A model generated the notes under the pieces. That model worked only from the letters and a program-made list of their open reading frames with translations, was not told the DNA's origin and did not search any database. Made by a program: the position numbers and the translations under genes. A DNA stretch of 64,000 nucleotides from Mesobacillus subterraneus (GTDB lineage: Bacteria > Bacillota > Bacilli > Bacillales > Cytobacillaceae). Below are positions 8,342 to 16,133 of this stretch, piece after piece. The stretch lies in NCBI RefSeq assembly GCF_023715485.1, contig NZ_JAMBOF010000016.1:1-64000 (forward strand), written 5' to 3'. The first letter of the stretch is position 1. Every line of letters starts with the position of its first letter.

Positions 8342-8512
8342 TTATCTTACTCGTGGCTGCATGACTTTTCCATTAATTAATGATCTAAATTTCTTATCAT
8401 CCCAACAAACCTGTTCTTCCCACTCCTTGAACTGGCACTCGTCCAATACCTCAAGCAACAGTTCATGGTCATCCTGTGCATTAACGGTAGTCCGCTGATA
8501 AGAAATACAACT
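8342..8512 (-). pseudogene. Relic of a small gene, no start codon
   Basis: An open frame on the - strand runs from a stop at 8513-8515 to TAA at 8342. It encodes protein-like sequence (VNAQDDHELLLEVLDECQF, then EWEEQVCWDDKKFRSL) but has no credible start or ribosome site. It may be the C-terminal remnant of an unidentified protein. Codon use looks coding; family not recognised. Confidence 0.3.
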
Positions 8513-8622
8513 CTACACAATTCTTTTAAAGTAACTTAATAAAATCTCCATAAACAATTAAAATTTCCAATTTAAACTGAAATTAGGCACAGGAACTTTT
8601 CAATCATGAGGAGGATTAAGTT

Positions 8623-8811
8623 ATGCAAAATAAATCTAGTCTTTCCACTGAAGAAAATATGAAATTAACCGAATTAAAACGGCAGCTAATTAATGCAAAC
8701 TGTGATCAGGAAAGAACCTTAATGCTCGAAGAGGTTGAACAGCTGCTTAATAAAGCGAAGCTGCGCTATAAATTCCTGTCGACCTTGGATCATAGAAAGC
8801 ACGCCAAATAA
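8623..8811 (+). CDS. Small hypothetical protein, 62 aa
   Basis: The ATG is preceded by GAGGAGG at normal spacing, and a strong terminator follows 12 bp after the stop, so this is very likely a real gene. The peptide is charged and helical, with no cysteine pair or membrane span (ENMKLTELKRQLINANCDQE, then EEVEQLLNKAKLRYKFLS). Family not recognised and no function is proposed. Confidence 0.65.
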   Translation: MQNKSSLSTEENMKLTELKRQLINANCDQERTLMLEEVEQLLNKAKLRYKFLSTLDHRKHAK

Positions 8812-8822
8812 ACGATCGTTTG

Positions 8823-8847
8823 AACAGTGGGCTCCACTGTTTTTTTT
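8823..8847 (+). terminator. Terminator of gene at 8623
   Basis: AACAGTGG (8823-8830), loop GCT, CCACTGTT (8834-8841), then a T run. Confidence 0.85.
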
Positions 8848-8892
8848 ATAACCCTTGTTATTATTCTTTGTTGATTTTCGTAGATATAGGAA

Positions 8893-9083
8893 TACATAGG
8901 CGGAGAAATTCCGGTTATTGTATATAGCAGGGGCTTAAGAAGCAGATATAAGCGGAGATATTCCGATTAACTTCTCTAAATATAACTAAATCTAAAGATT
9001 AGGTTAATATAAACGGAAAAACTCCTCTTATTTTTAGTAGAATGTTGATATTTCCCAATTTAAACGGAATTTTTCCGTTTATT
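8893..9083. repeat. Degenerate array D, period near 52 bp
   Basis: Four copies of a CGGAnAnATTCCG-like palindrome begin at 8901, 8953, 9014 and 9065 (steps 52, 61, 51). The last copy, AAACGGAATTTTTCCGTTT, is a perfect hairpin followed by T-rich sequence. Between 8850 and 9215 no gene is seen. Confidence 0.55.
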
Positions 9084-9215
9084 TTTTAAAACACAGAAAT
9101 CACAATTCTATTATTACAGAGCTTATAAAAAAAAGAATCCCCCATACCCACCTCTACATCCGTTGGATTTGGCAGCCTATATCCCGAATGCATCATTCAA
9201 GTCGCTTTATCAAGA

Positions 9216-9255
9216 CAAAAAAAGAAGGCTCAAGCCCTCCTGGACTCAGCCTTCT
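9216..9255 (-). terminator. Terminator of pstS
   Basis: AGAAGGCT (9223-9230) pairs with AGCCTTCT (9248-9255). On the - strand a T7 run follows (9216-9222). Confidence 0.75.
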
Positions 9256-9267
9256 CTTCCATTTTAC

Positions 9268-10242
9268 TTATTCCAATTCATTTAACTCTCCAAGAATTGA
9301 TTGGATATCTTCGTCAGATAATGGAGCAAATCCAGTTTCTTCTGCGATGTCCTGTGCATTTTCCATTGTATAGATTGCATAGTCTAACACTTGAGGGTTT
9401 TCTTTAGCTTTGTTAACGTTCAGATAGGTGAAAACAGGGCGCGTGAATGGAGCGTAATCGCCATCTTCCTTGATGGTTTCAAGTGAAGGTTCAACCGGTC
9501 CATTGCCAAAATCAACGTTCACCGCTGACAATTTCTCTTTGTTATTCGCATAATATCCATAACCGAAGAAGCCGATTGCGTTCTTGTCCTTCGCCACTAA
9601 GTCAACAAGTGTTGCATAGTCTTGCTGCAAGTTGATTCCCTCTACAAGCGGCTTTTCCTCAAGAATGTTTTCAAACATGAATTCGTATGTGCCATGGTTT
9701 TCATTTGGTCCATATGTTTGGATCTCTTCTGCCGGGAAATCTGGACGGACATCAGACCATTTCTTCTTTCCACCGTCGGCAAGGAAGATTTCAACGATTT
9801 CTTCTTTAGTCAGTTCCTTTGCCCAATCATTCTCTTTATTGATGACGATGGTAATACCATCTAGTGCTACCTTCATTTCTTTCACTTCAATTCCTAATTC
9901 TTCAGCTTTTGCTTTTTCTTCGTCCTTAATTTGACGGGATGCATCATTGTAATCAGTGCCATCCTTTTCAAGGAACTTTTTGAAACCAGCTGAAGTCCCA
10001 GAACGGCTCACTTCCACAGATACATTTTCTTGTTCATTAGACATATAGTTTTCAGCCATTTTAGCCATGAATGGATAGACAGTGCCTGAACCATCAATGA
10101 CTACGCTGCCTTCTAGTTGGGTCTCAGTTTCCTTGGATCCGTTAGTCGTTTCTGCACTTTTTTCTCCGCCTGAGCAAGCAGCTCCAAATACCATGACTGA
10201 TGCAAGCATTGCAAAAACACTTAATCTCTTAAGTTTCTTCAT
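9268..10242 (-). CDS. pstS: Phosphate ABC transporter substrate-binding lipoprotein PstS
   Basis: 324 aa. A lipoprotein signal peptide with lipobox ending FGAAC (Cys23) anchors it outside the membrane. Phosphate-binding features of PstS are visible: IDGSGTVYPFMAKMAENYM, SRSGTSAGFKKF with the phosphate-loop Ser/Thr/Gly, and GPNENHGTYEF. Surprisingly no pstC, pstA or pstB follows; a terminator closes the unit, so this copy is monocistronic. The upstream region carries an 11-bp-spaced PhoP box series, so expression under phosphate starvation is expected. Confidence 0.93.
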   Translation of the reverse strand: MKKLKRLSVFAMLASVMVFGAACSGGEKSAETTNGSKETETQLEGSVVIDGSGTVYPFMAKMAENYMSNEQENVSVEVSRSGTSAGFKKFLEKDGTDYNDASRQIKDEEKAKAEELGIEVKEMKVALDGITIVINKENDWAKELTKEEIVEIFLADGGKKKWSDVRPDFPAEEIQTYGPNENHGTYEFMFENILEEKPLVEGINLQQDYATLVDLVAKDKNAIGFFGYGYYANNKEKLSAVNVDFGNGPVEPSLETIKEDGDYAPFTRPVFTYLNVNKAKENPQVLDYAIYTMENAQDIAEETGFAPLSDEDIQSILGELNELE

Positions 10243-10285
10243 CCCTTAATTCCCCCTAATTAATATGTCCGTTACTACATGTACA

Positions 10286-10349
10286 ATAGTAATTGACTGT
10301 TATTAACCGGGTTTTAAGGTTATGTAAATAAATTGAAAATCATTGTTAA
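10286..10349 (-). promoter_or_regulatory. PhoP-box promoter of pstS
   Basis: On the - strand TTAACA (10344-10349), TTTCAA (10333-10338), TTACAT (10322-10327), TAAAAC (10311-10316) and TAATAA (10300-10305) follow each other with exactly 5-bp gaps. This is the TTnACA-N5 repeat bound by PhoP~P. A -10-like TACTAT (10286-10291) lies downstream. Confidence 0.82.
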
Positions 10350-10410
10350 GAATAAGTAATGTCAGAATCAACAGAGGAGGGAAAATGGGAAGGAAATTAA
10401 TATGGAGATA

Positions 10411-10448
10411 AAAAAAAGCTGATCAGCATCGGTTCCTTTGATCAGCTT
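10411..10448 (-). terminator. Terminator overlapping end of small gene
   Basis: AGCTGATCA (10417-10425) pairs with TGATCAGCT (10439-10447). On the - strand a T7 run follows. The stop codon of the gene at 10442 is inside the stem. Confidence 0.8.
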
Positions 10449-10546
10449 TCCTCATTATTATCATCGGATACTTGTTCAAATAGCTGGGAAATGTAGCCCT
10501 TTAGCTCAAAACCTTCTTCATTCACAAACTCGGTAATCTGTCTCAT
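10442..10546 (-). CDS. Tiny protein, 34 aa, paralogue of gene at 25190
   Basis: The ATG at 10546 is preceded by AAAGGAGGCGAC, a near-perfect ribosome site, and the reading frame runs into a strong terminator. The peptide (MRQITEFVNEEGFELKGYIS, then QLFEQVSDDNNEES) is acidic with no membrane span. It is about 60% identical by eye to the 36-aa product at 25190-25300. The upstream regions and terminators of the two genes are also similar. The shared promoter has a sigma G-like geometry, so forespore expression is inferred. Family not recognised. Confidence 0.68.
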   Translation of the reverse strand: MRQITEFVNEEGFELKGYISQLFEQVSDDNNEES

Positions 10547-10580
10547 CGTAGTCGCCTCCTTTTTAATTTATTGTTAATTA

Positions 10581-10611
10581 TAGTATTCCCATTCTATCAA
10601 TCTTTTAATCA
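10581..10611 (-). promoter_or_regulatory. Sigma G-like promoter of 34-aa gene
   Basis: On the - strand TGATTA (10606-10611), 18 bp, AATACTA (10581-10587), close to the sigma G consensus TGAATA-N18-CATACTA. The whole block is conserved upstream of the paralogue at 25190. Confidence 0.5.
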
Positions 10612-10680
10612 ACCAATTTTTAGTGAATAAAAAAGAGCAATGAATATGTGGAGTCTCCACTTATCCATTGCCCTTGATTT

Positions 10681-11427
10681 TTATGCCTTTCCGCAAACTA
10701 TTGGACAGGTTCCACACTGTTTGCCGGCGGCTGTCATATAGGAGAAGCAGCACGTCTTTCGCGGTCTTACTTCTTTCCCTGTATCCTTATTCAATATCTT
10801 GTTATGATGATACCTTTTCAATGGATTTTCATGATAGCCGCCGAATAATGCCCCTTCTGCTCCATAAACAATATACTCAAAATCTTCCTTGGCCTTTTGC
10901 GCTAATAATGATTCTTTGGATAAAACCGTCTCATACAGCCAGAAAATATAAATAGCGATATTTTCCCAAAGGATCAGCTTTGAAGCTTTCGACACTCGGG
11001 ACGTTGCTTCCAATACGGGAAAAATATGATTCTTGAAAAGGGATTCTATACAAACTTGCCTCCACTGATCTCTGTCTGCTTCTGCATTCTCTGCCTGAAG
11101 CTTTTCAAAGCGGAATTCCGGGAGCCAAAGTCCATCGCGTTCAGCACTTTCAACGGAAAGATTGGCAAATGAGACATCAAGCTTTTTATCCCATGCTGTC
11201 ATTGCGTATAAATAAAGAACTGGCAGGAAGGCGTATCTCTTGATAAACAGGGAGCCAGCGACCTTTAGATTCGGAGCTCCCAGATGCGCTTTTACCTTAT
11301 TCAAGTACGTATCCAGAGCAGCTTCATTCAGCAGGTCAACCACTTCCATCGAGAATTCCGAATCAACTTTGACCTCTCCAAGGCGGAACTGCTGAAGCTC
11401 CTTCGTCTCAATATCCAGAAGGTCCAT
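10681..11427 (-). CDS. FhuF-type ferric siderophore reductase, [2Fe-2S]
   Basis: About 248 aa. The C-terminal motif CC-x10-C-x2-C (in CCFSYMTAAGKQCGTCP) is the iron-sulphur binding pattern of FhuF-like ferric iron reductases, which release iron from imported ferri-siderophores in the cytoplasm. The rest resembles the IucA/IucC-FhuF C-terminal fold. It follows the siderophore ATPase gene by 9 bp as the last gene of the operon. The ATG at 11427 is preferred; a GTG directly before it is also possible. Confidence 0.85.
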   Translation of the reverse strand: MDLLDIETKELQQFRLGEVKVDSEFSMEVVDLLNEAALDTYLNKVKAHLGAPNLKVAGSLFIKRYAFLPVLYLYAMTAWDKKLDVSFANLSVESAERDGLWLPEFRFEKLQAENAEADRDQWRQVCIESLFKNHIFPVLEATSRVSKASKLILWENIAIYIFWLYETVLSKESLLAQKAKEDFEYIVYGAEGALFGGYHENPLKRYHHNKILNKDTGKEVRPRKTCCFSYMTAAGKQCGTCPIVCGKA

Positions 11428-11436
11428 CACAAAACA

Positions 11437-12252
11437 TCACCCCTGCCCTTTTAAAATACACCTTCCTTTGCCGTAAGGAATGCACAGCGGCGTTCCAAAA
11501 AGCGGATCGATCGTCACTTCACAATTCATGCCAAACACATTTTTTACGAGCCCACAGTTAATAACGACTTCTGGCTTCCCCTGGGCGAAGACCTTTTGAT
11601 CTTTTATCGCGACAATATTATGCGCATACCGGCAGGCCAGGTTAAGATCATGCAGCACCATCACAATTGTTCTTTGCTCTTTTTCATTCAATTCAAAAAG
11701 CAAATCGAGAATCTCAATCTGATGGGTCATATCCAGATAAGTGGTCGGCTCATCGAGCAGAATCGTGTCAGTATCCTGCGCCAGTGTCATGGCTATCCAA
11801 GCTCTCTGGCGCTGACCGCCAGACAAGGAGTCAACTGCTCGGTCCTTCAACTCTTCCAATCCGGTGGCCTTTAGGGCAGCATTCACCTTCTGCTCATCAT
11901 CTGCCGACCATTGCTTGAGCCATGTTTGGTAAGGATAACGCCCTTGTTTGACAAGCTGGAGGACGGTTAGGCCTTCGGGAGCTATCGGTGATTGCGGCAG
12001 GATCGCCATTTTCCTGGCCACATCCTTTGTGGACATCTTCGCGATCGCCTCGCCTTCAAGCAAAACCGCACCGGATTTAGGCTTCAGCAAACGAGCAATC
12101 GACCGCAGCAAAGTGGACTTCCCGCAACCATTGCCGCCAATGAAGACGGTAATTTCTCCTTTGAGAATCTCCAAATCCAGTTCATTAATGATAATGGCAT
12201 CCCCATATGACAGTGTTAAATCTTTTGTTGCGATCGCTTGCCCTGTTGCCAT
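11437..12252 (-). CDS. Iron-siderophore ABC transporter ATPase (YusV/FecE type)
   Basis: 271 aa. Walker A GGNGCGKST (about residues 37-45), Q-loop AILPQSP, signature LSGGQRQR, Walker B DTILLDEPTTYLDM and H-loop VLHDLN. This subunit powers FecCD-type siderophore permeases. AAAGGAGAGG precedes the start. It lies between the permease genes and the reductase on one strand. In B. subtilis the YfiYZ-YfhA importer uses the separately encoded ATPase YusV; here the ATPase is in the operon. Confidence 0.93.
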   Translation of the reverse strand: MATGQAIATKDLTLSYGDAIIINELDLEILKGEITVFIGGNGCGKSTLLRSIARLLKPKSGAVLLEGEAIAKMSTKDVARKMAILPQSPIAPEGLTVLQLVKQGRYPYQTWLKQWSADDEQKVNAALKATGLEELKDRAVDSLSGGQRQRAWIAMTLAQDTDTILLDEPTTYLDMTHQIEILDLLFELNEKEQRTIVMVLHDLNLACRYAHNIVAIKDQKVFAQGKPEVVINCGLVKNVFGMNCEVTIDPLFGTPLCIPYGKGRCILKGQG

Positions 12253-12307
12253 TTCGCCCTCTCCTTTTATTAAAAGTCTTTTAACTATATGATTCTACAT
12301 TCAGAAG

Positions 12308-13363
12308 TTATGAATTCCTTGTTTTAAAAAGCAAGTAGATAAAGTACGGTGCACCGATGCTTGCCGTGAAGACACCTGCCGGAATTTCCAGCGGCGAAAA
12401 TAAAGTCCGCCCGATTAAGTCGGCACCCATCACAAGGATCCCGCCAATTAACGCCGAAGCCGGCAGCAGCGCGCCAAAAGCGGAGCCAACCAATCTCCTG
12501 GCCATATGCGGAGCCATCAGCCCTACAAAGCCAATCCCTCCGCCAAAGGCAACCGCGCCTCCAATCAATCCGGTACTCACCATCAGCAGCAGGAAGCGAT
12601 ACCTTTGCACATTGCTGCCAACTCCCGTGGCGATTTCATCGCCCAGCTCCTGGATATTCACATTTCTCGCCAAAATGAACGCCGTAATAATCAAGAGAAT
12701 CGTCCACGGAACAAGAATGGCGACATTTCCCCAGTTCGATCCGTACACTGTTCCCGTTATCCAAATATTCGCCTGGCTCGCCTGATAAATCGGCCCAAAG
12801 ACCATCATTAAAGTCGTCAGCGCCTTCATCAGGCTGGCGATGCCAATCCCGATCAAAACAAGCCTGATCGGAGATACTCCACCTTTATACGCTAAAAAAT
12901 AAACTAAGAAAGCAACGATCGCAGCACCAGAAAAAGCGGCAACTGGCATCCAGTTTATACTTACAGTCAGCGCGTTGTTTTTATCACTAAAAAATGCAAG
13001 AAAACCGACAACAGCTACAGATGCACCCCCGGTTATCCCGATTATATCGGGGGAGGCAAGCGGATTTCTGATGATCCCCTGTAAAATGCCTCCTGCGACT
13101 GCAAGGGCGATCCCAACCATCAGCGCCACGATGATCCGCGGCAGTCTCAGAGTTTGGATAACGAGCCTCTCCATATCAGATCCTCCACCGAAGAGCACCT
13201 GGATGACTCTAAGAGGGCTGATCTTCATTTCTCCCGTTCCGGTGCTGATGATAAAAACAGCAGCTGCTGCAGCCAGCAGAACGAGGAAAACGAACACTGC
13301 TTTTCGATCGATTAAATAAGAAACTTTCCCTTTAAATATCCGTAAATTCACATACTTTCCCAT
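12308..13363 (-). CDS. yfhA: Siderophore permease, FecD/YfhA type
   Basis: 351 aa with about ten membrane helices. FecCD family blocks include LRLPRIIVALMVGIALAVAG, GIIRNPLASPDIIGITGG and GGIGFVGLMAPHMARRLVG. It is one half of a heterodimeric permease for hydroxamate-type siderophores. The start codon overlaps the stop of the upstream permease gene by one base (TAATG). The symbol reflects resemblance of the whole operon to yfiYZ-yfhA. Confidence 0.9.
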   Translation of the reverse strand: MGKYVNLRIFKGKVSYLIDRKAVFVFLVLLAAAAAVFIISTGTGEMKISPLRVIQVLFGGGSDMERLVIQTLRLPRIIVALMVGIALAVAGGILQGIIRNPLASPDIIGITGGASVAVVGFLAFFSDKNNALTVSINWMPVAAFSGAAIVAFLVYFLAYKGGVSPIRLVLIGIGIASLMKALTTLMMVFGPIYQASQANIWITGTVYGSNWGNVAILVPWTILLIITAFILARNVNIQELGDEIATGVGSNVQRYRFLLLMVSTGLIGGAVAFGGGIGFVGLMAPHMARRLVGSAFGALLPASALIGGILVMGADLIGRTLFSPLEIPAGVFTASIGAPYFIYLLFKTRNS

Positions 13364-14364
13364 TATTTATTGAACCCCCTTCTAGCGATATACACGAAGA
13401 AAGGAGTTCCAATAATAGCGGTCATCACACCAACAGGCACTTCCTGGGGCATAATGACATATCGTGAGGCAATATCGGCCATTAACAGCAGCATACCGCC
13501 AAACAGCGCGGAAAAAGGAATGACCCAGCGATGGTCGATTCCGACGACCGCCCTTGTGAGATGGGGAATGACAATTCCTAAAAAGCCAATCGGCCCTGCT
13601 ACCGCGACTGCCCCGCCTGATAATAAGACGACAATGATGCCGGCAGCGAGTTTTAACATGCCTGTTTTTAACCCCAATCCCTTTGCCACATCCTCCCCCA
13701 TGGAGAGGACATTCATTTTACCGGCAATGGCCATCGCAAAAATCCAGCCAGCCGCCAGGTAAGGAAGGACCGCTAACAAGGTTTCCAGCTTTCGGCCTGA
13801 TACTGAACCGGCAAGCCAGAATAGGACCTGTTCGAGAGCCGTTTCATTGATAACGAGAAATCCCTGCGTCATCGAGGAAAACATCGCGCTCATCGCAGCA
13901 CCGGCGAGCGTCAGCTTCATTGGTGTTAATCCTTCACGGCCAATTGAGCTGATAATATATACAAATATAAAAGAAACAGCTGCACCCAGGAATGATACCC
14001 AGGTAAAAAACTGAAGATTACTTAATGAGAATAGGGAAACAGCGATTACGACCGCAAAGCCTGCTCCCGCATTGATCCCGAAGATTTCCGGAGCCGCAAG
14101 AGGATTATTCGTAAGAGTCTGCAGGAGTACCCCTGCAATCGCAAGGCTTGCCCCCACCGCTGCCGCTATTAAAGCACGCGGCAAACGTACAGACTGAATA
14201 ATGATATGCTCATTAGAACCATCAAAGACGGTAAAAGCATCGATCGCCATTTTCCAGGTTGTGTTCGTATATCCGTATACAATGCTGAAACCCATCAATA
14301 TTAATAGTAAGATTATGGCGAAAATTAAACCCGCCCATCTTTGGGTGCTGTTTTTTAATAGCAT
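13363..14364 (-). CDS. yfiZ: Siderophore permease, FecC/YfiZ type
   Basis: About 333 aa with roughly nine to ten membrane helices; FecCD blocks VRLPRALIAAAVGASLAIAG, LTNNPLAAPEIFGIN and GPIGFLGIVIPHLTRA. The ATG at 14364 is chosen over 14388 because AGGAAGG lies 8 bp before it. It is first in a - strand operon that is divergent from the substrate-binding lipoprotein at 14677. The intergenic region holds three perfect Fur boxes, so iron repression is expected. Confidence 0.9.
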   Translation of the reverse strand: MLLKNSTQRWAGLIFAIILLLILMGFSIVYGYTNTTWKMAIDAFTVFDGSNEHIIIQSVRLPRALIAAAVGASLAIAGVLLQTLTNNPLAAPEIFGINAGAGFAVVIAVSLFSLSNLQFFTWVSFLGAAVSFIFVYIISSIGREGLTPMKLTLAGAAMSAMFSSMTQGFLVINETALEQVLFWLAGSVSGRKLETLLAVLPYLAAGWIFAMAIAGKMNVLSMGEDVAKGLGLKTGMLKLAAGIIVVLLSGGAVAVAGPIGFLGIVIPHLTRAVVGIDHRWVIPFSALFGGMLLLMADIASRYVIMPQEVPVGVMTAIIGTPFFVYIARRGFNK

Positions 14365-14448
14365 AATAAAAACCTTCCTACACATCATAAAATAAGGCTA
14401 CTTTACAAGTTTCAGTCTATTGCACTATATACATGCTGTCAATGAGTT

Positions 14449-14463
14449 TGAGAATCATTTTCA
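14449..14463. promoter_or_regulatory. Fur box 1 (for permease operon)
   Basis: TGAGAATCATTTTCA fits the 7-1-7 pattern TGAnAATnATTnTCA perfectly and lies upstream of the - strand permease operon. Confidence 0.82.
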
Positions 14464-14568
14464 CTTAGATTGAGACTAAGTTCAAAAAACGGACATCATT
14501 TCTCAAAGGACTTTAGTTAATGTGACTATTAAAGAACATTATGGCGTTCACAAAACGTTCAATTTAAC

Positions 14569-14583
14569 TGATAATCATTTTCA
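14569..14583. promoter_or_regulatory. Fur box 2
   Basis: TGATAATCATTTTCA, a perfect 7-1-7 Fur box, lies 9 bp upstream of the -35 of the promoter at 14592. Confidence 0.82.
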
Positions 14584-14591
14584 ATTAATCG

Positions 14592-14647
14592 TTGACATCC
14601 TTCGAAAACCATTTTAATATAAAAGCAGCAAGTGATAATGATTATCA
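14592..14647 (+). promoter_or_regulatory. Sigma-A promoter with Fur box 3 at the start site
   Basis: TTGACA (14592-14597), 17 bp, TAATAT (14615-14620), then TGATAATGATTATCA (14633-14647), a fully palindromic Fur box covering the early transcribed region. Confidence 0.88.
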
Positions 14648-14676
14648 TTTCCATTACATATTTGGAGGAAATAAAC

Positions 14677-15645
14677 ATGAGATTTAAACACCTATTATCA
14701 TTACTAACCATTTTAACTTTGCTCTTTTTGGCCGCTTGCGGAAATACCAATAATGATGAGCAGTCAGCAGAAAAAGAAGATGAAGGAAAGAAAACAGAAG
14801 ATACTAGCTACACAGTGGAACATGCAATGGGAACAACCACTCTAGAGAAAACTCCTGAGAAAGTCGTTATTTTAACGAATGAAGGAACCGAAGCACTTCT
14901 TTCCATGGGCGTGACTCCTGTAGGTGCTGTGCAGTCTTGGACTGGCAAACCTTGGTACGAGCACATCTCTAAAGAAATGAAGGACGTTCAGGTTGTTGGA
15001 ACAGAAAGTGAAGTAAATATCGAAGCGATTGTTGCCCTGCAGCCTGATTTGATCATCGGAAATAAAATGCGCCAGGAAAAAATCTATAATCAATTAAATG
15101 AAATTGCCCCTACTGTTTTTGCGGAAACATTACGCGGAAACTGGAAAGAAAACTTTGAACTTTACGCTAAAGCTCTTAATAAAGAAGAAGAAGGCAAAAA
15201 GGTCATCGCTGACTATGATAAGCGTATTGAGGATATCAAGGGAAACCTTGGAGATAACCTAAGCCAGGAAGTTTCGATTGTCCGTTTCATGGCTGGTGAC
15301 GTCCGTATCTATCATAAGGATTCCTTCTCGGGTGTCATCCTTGATCAAATCGGCCTTGCCCGTCCTGAAAGCCAGAATGTAGCCGATTTTGCTGAAAAGA
15401 ACGCAACAAAAGAACGCATCCCGGCAATGGACGGCGATGTCATGTTCTACTTCACCTATGAAACAGGCGACGGCGAAGCAAGCCAGCTTGAAAAGGAATG
15501 GATTGAAGACCCGCTCTTCAAAAACCTGAAAGTTGCCCAGGAAGGCAAAGTATACAAAGTGGACGATACAATCTGGAACACAGCCGGCGGCGTCATCGCG
15601 GCAAATCTATTGTTGGATGACATCGAGGAATATTTAGTGAAATAA
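14677..15645 (+). CDS. yfiY: Siderophore-binding lipoprotein, YfiY-like
   Basis: 322 aa. Signal peptide with lipobox FLAAC (Cys21), then a charged linker and a class III periplasmic-binding fold. The N-terminal portion (YTVEHAMGTTTL, VVILTNEGTEALLSMGV, then QPDLIIGNKMRQEKI) closely resembles B. subtilis YfiY, the receptor for schizokinen/arthrobactin-type siderophores, as I recall that protein. The start at 14677 follows TTGGAGGAAA; a longer frame from 14632 lies over the Fur box and is rejected. It is divergent from its permease genes. Confidence 0.92.
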   Translation: MRFKHLLSLLTILTLLFLAACGNTNNDEQSAEKEDEGKKTEDTSYTVEHAMGTTTLEKTPEKVVILTNEGTEALLSMGVTPVGAVQSWTGKPWYEHISKEMKDVQVVGTESEVNIEAIVALQPDLIIGNKMRQEKIYNQLNEIAPTVFAETLRGNWKENFELYAKALNKEEEGKKVIADYDKRIEDIKGNLGDNLSQEVSIVRFMAGDVRIYHKDSFSGVILDQIGLARPESQNVADFAEKNATKERIPAMDGDVMFYFTYETGDGEASQLEKEWIEDPLFKNLKVAQEGKVYKVDDTIWNTAGGVIAANLLLDDIEEYLVK

Positions 15646-15653
15646 GAAAAAAG

Positions 15654-15688
15654 GGAATCTGGCACTCGAGTGTCGGATTCCTTTTTTT
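15654..15688 (+). terminator. Terminator of yfiY-like gene
   Basis: GGAATCTGGCACTC pairs with the mirror half ending GGATTCC (hairpin 15654-15681), followed by T7. Confidence 0.85.
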
Positions 15689-15704
15689 GTATCAAAATAC
15701 CTTC

Positions 15705-15732
15705 ACCTCTTTCTCCCCAAGAACATATAGTA
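15705..15732 (+). promoter_or_regulatory. Sigma K-like promoter
   Basis: ACC (15705-15707), 16 bp, CATATAGTA (15724-15732). This fits the late mother-cell consensus ACC-N16-CATAnnnTA. The same layout is found at 44914-44941. Confidence 0.45.
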
Positions 15733-15804
15733 AGAAAAATCCATATTTATGGGCTCCTGTCACGGTCAGTTTGTGAGGGTAGACATAATTGTGAGGTGGA
15801 CACT

Positions 15805-16131
15805 ATGAATGGCTTTAATTATCGACATCTGCCTGGGCCTTATTGGACAAAAGATACTCGAGTCGGGAGAATAAGAGTTACGACTGAACCAACTCCATTG
15901 CGAGTGGGAACGGAAAACCTGCCAAGAAGGAGACAATTATGGGTCGTGAATGATTCCTCTACTTATATTTATCATTCTTCTGACCCTGATTTTTCGATTG
16001 AAAAAGGAAATTATATCTTTAATACTCCAGCTGAAATCATTGTGTATGACCTGGACCCTGATGAGGATTTAACGATTTATGCCAGGACGAAAGAATATCC
16101 TGTCTCAATAAGAATTTTCGAGGTGGTTTAA
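15805..16131 (+). CDS. Beta-rich hypothetical protein, 108 aa, possible spore-surface protein
   Basis: The ATG at 15805 follows GAGGTGG. The protein has no signal peptide or membrane span. It is rich in Tyr, Thr, Pro and beta-branched residues (for example GPYWTKDTRVGRIRVTTEP, RQLWVVNDSSTYIYHSS), suggesting a beta-sandwich. It is followed two bases later by a second protein of similar style. Family not recognised. The sigma K-like promoter upstream suggests production in the mother cell, hence a coat or exosporium role is possible; a phage-derived structural fold is an alternative. Confidence 0.7.
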   Translation: MNGFNYRHLPGPYWTKDTRVGRIRVTTEPTPLRVGTENLPRRRQLWVVNDSSTYIYHSSDPDFSIEKGNYIFNTPAEIIVYDLDPDEDLTIYARTKEYPVSIRIFEVV

Positions 16132-16133
16132 TT

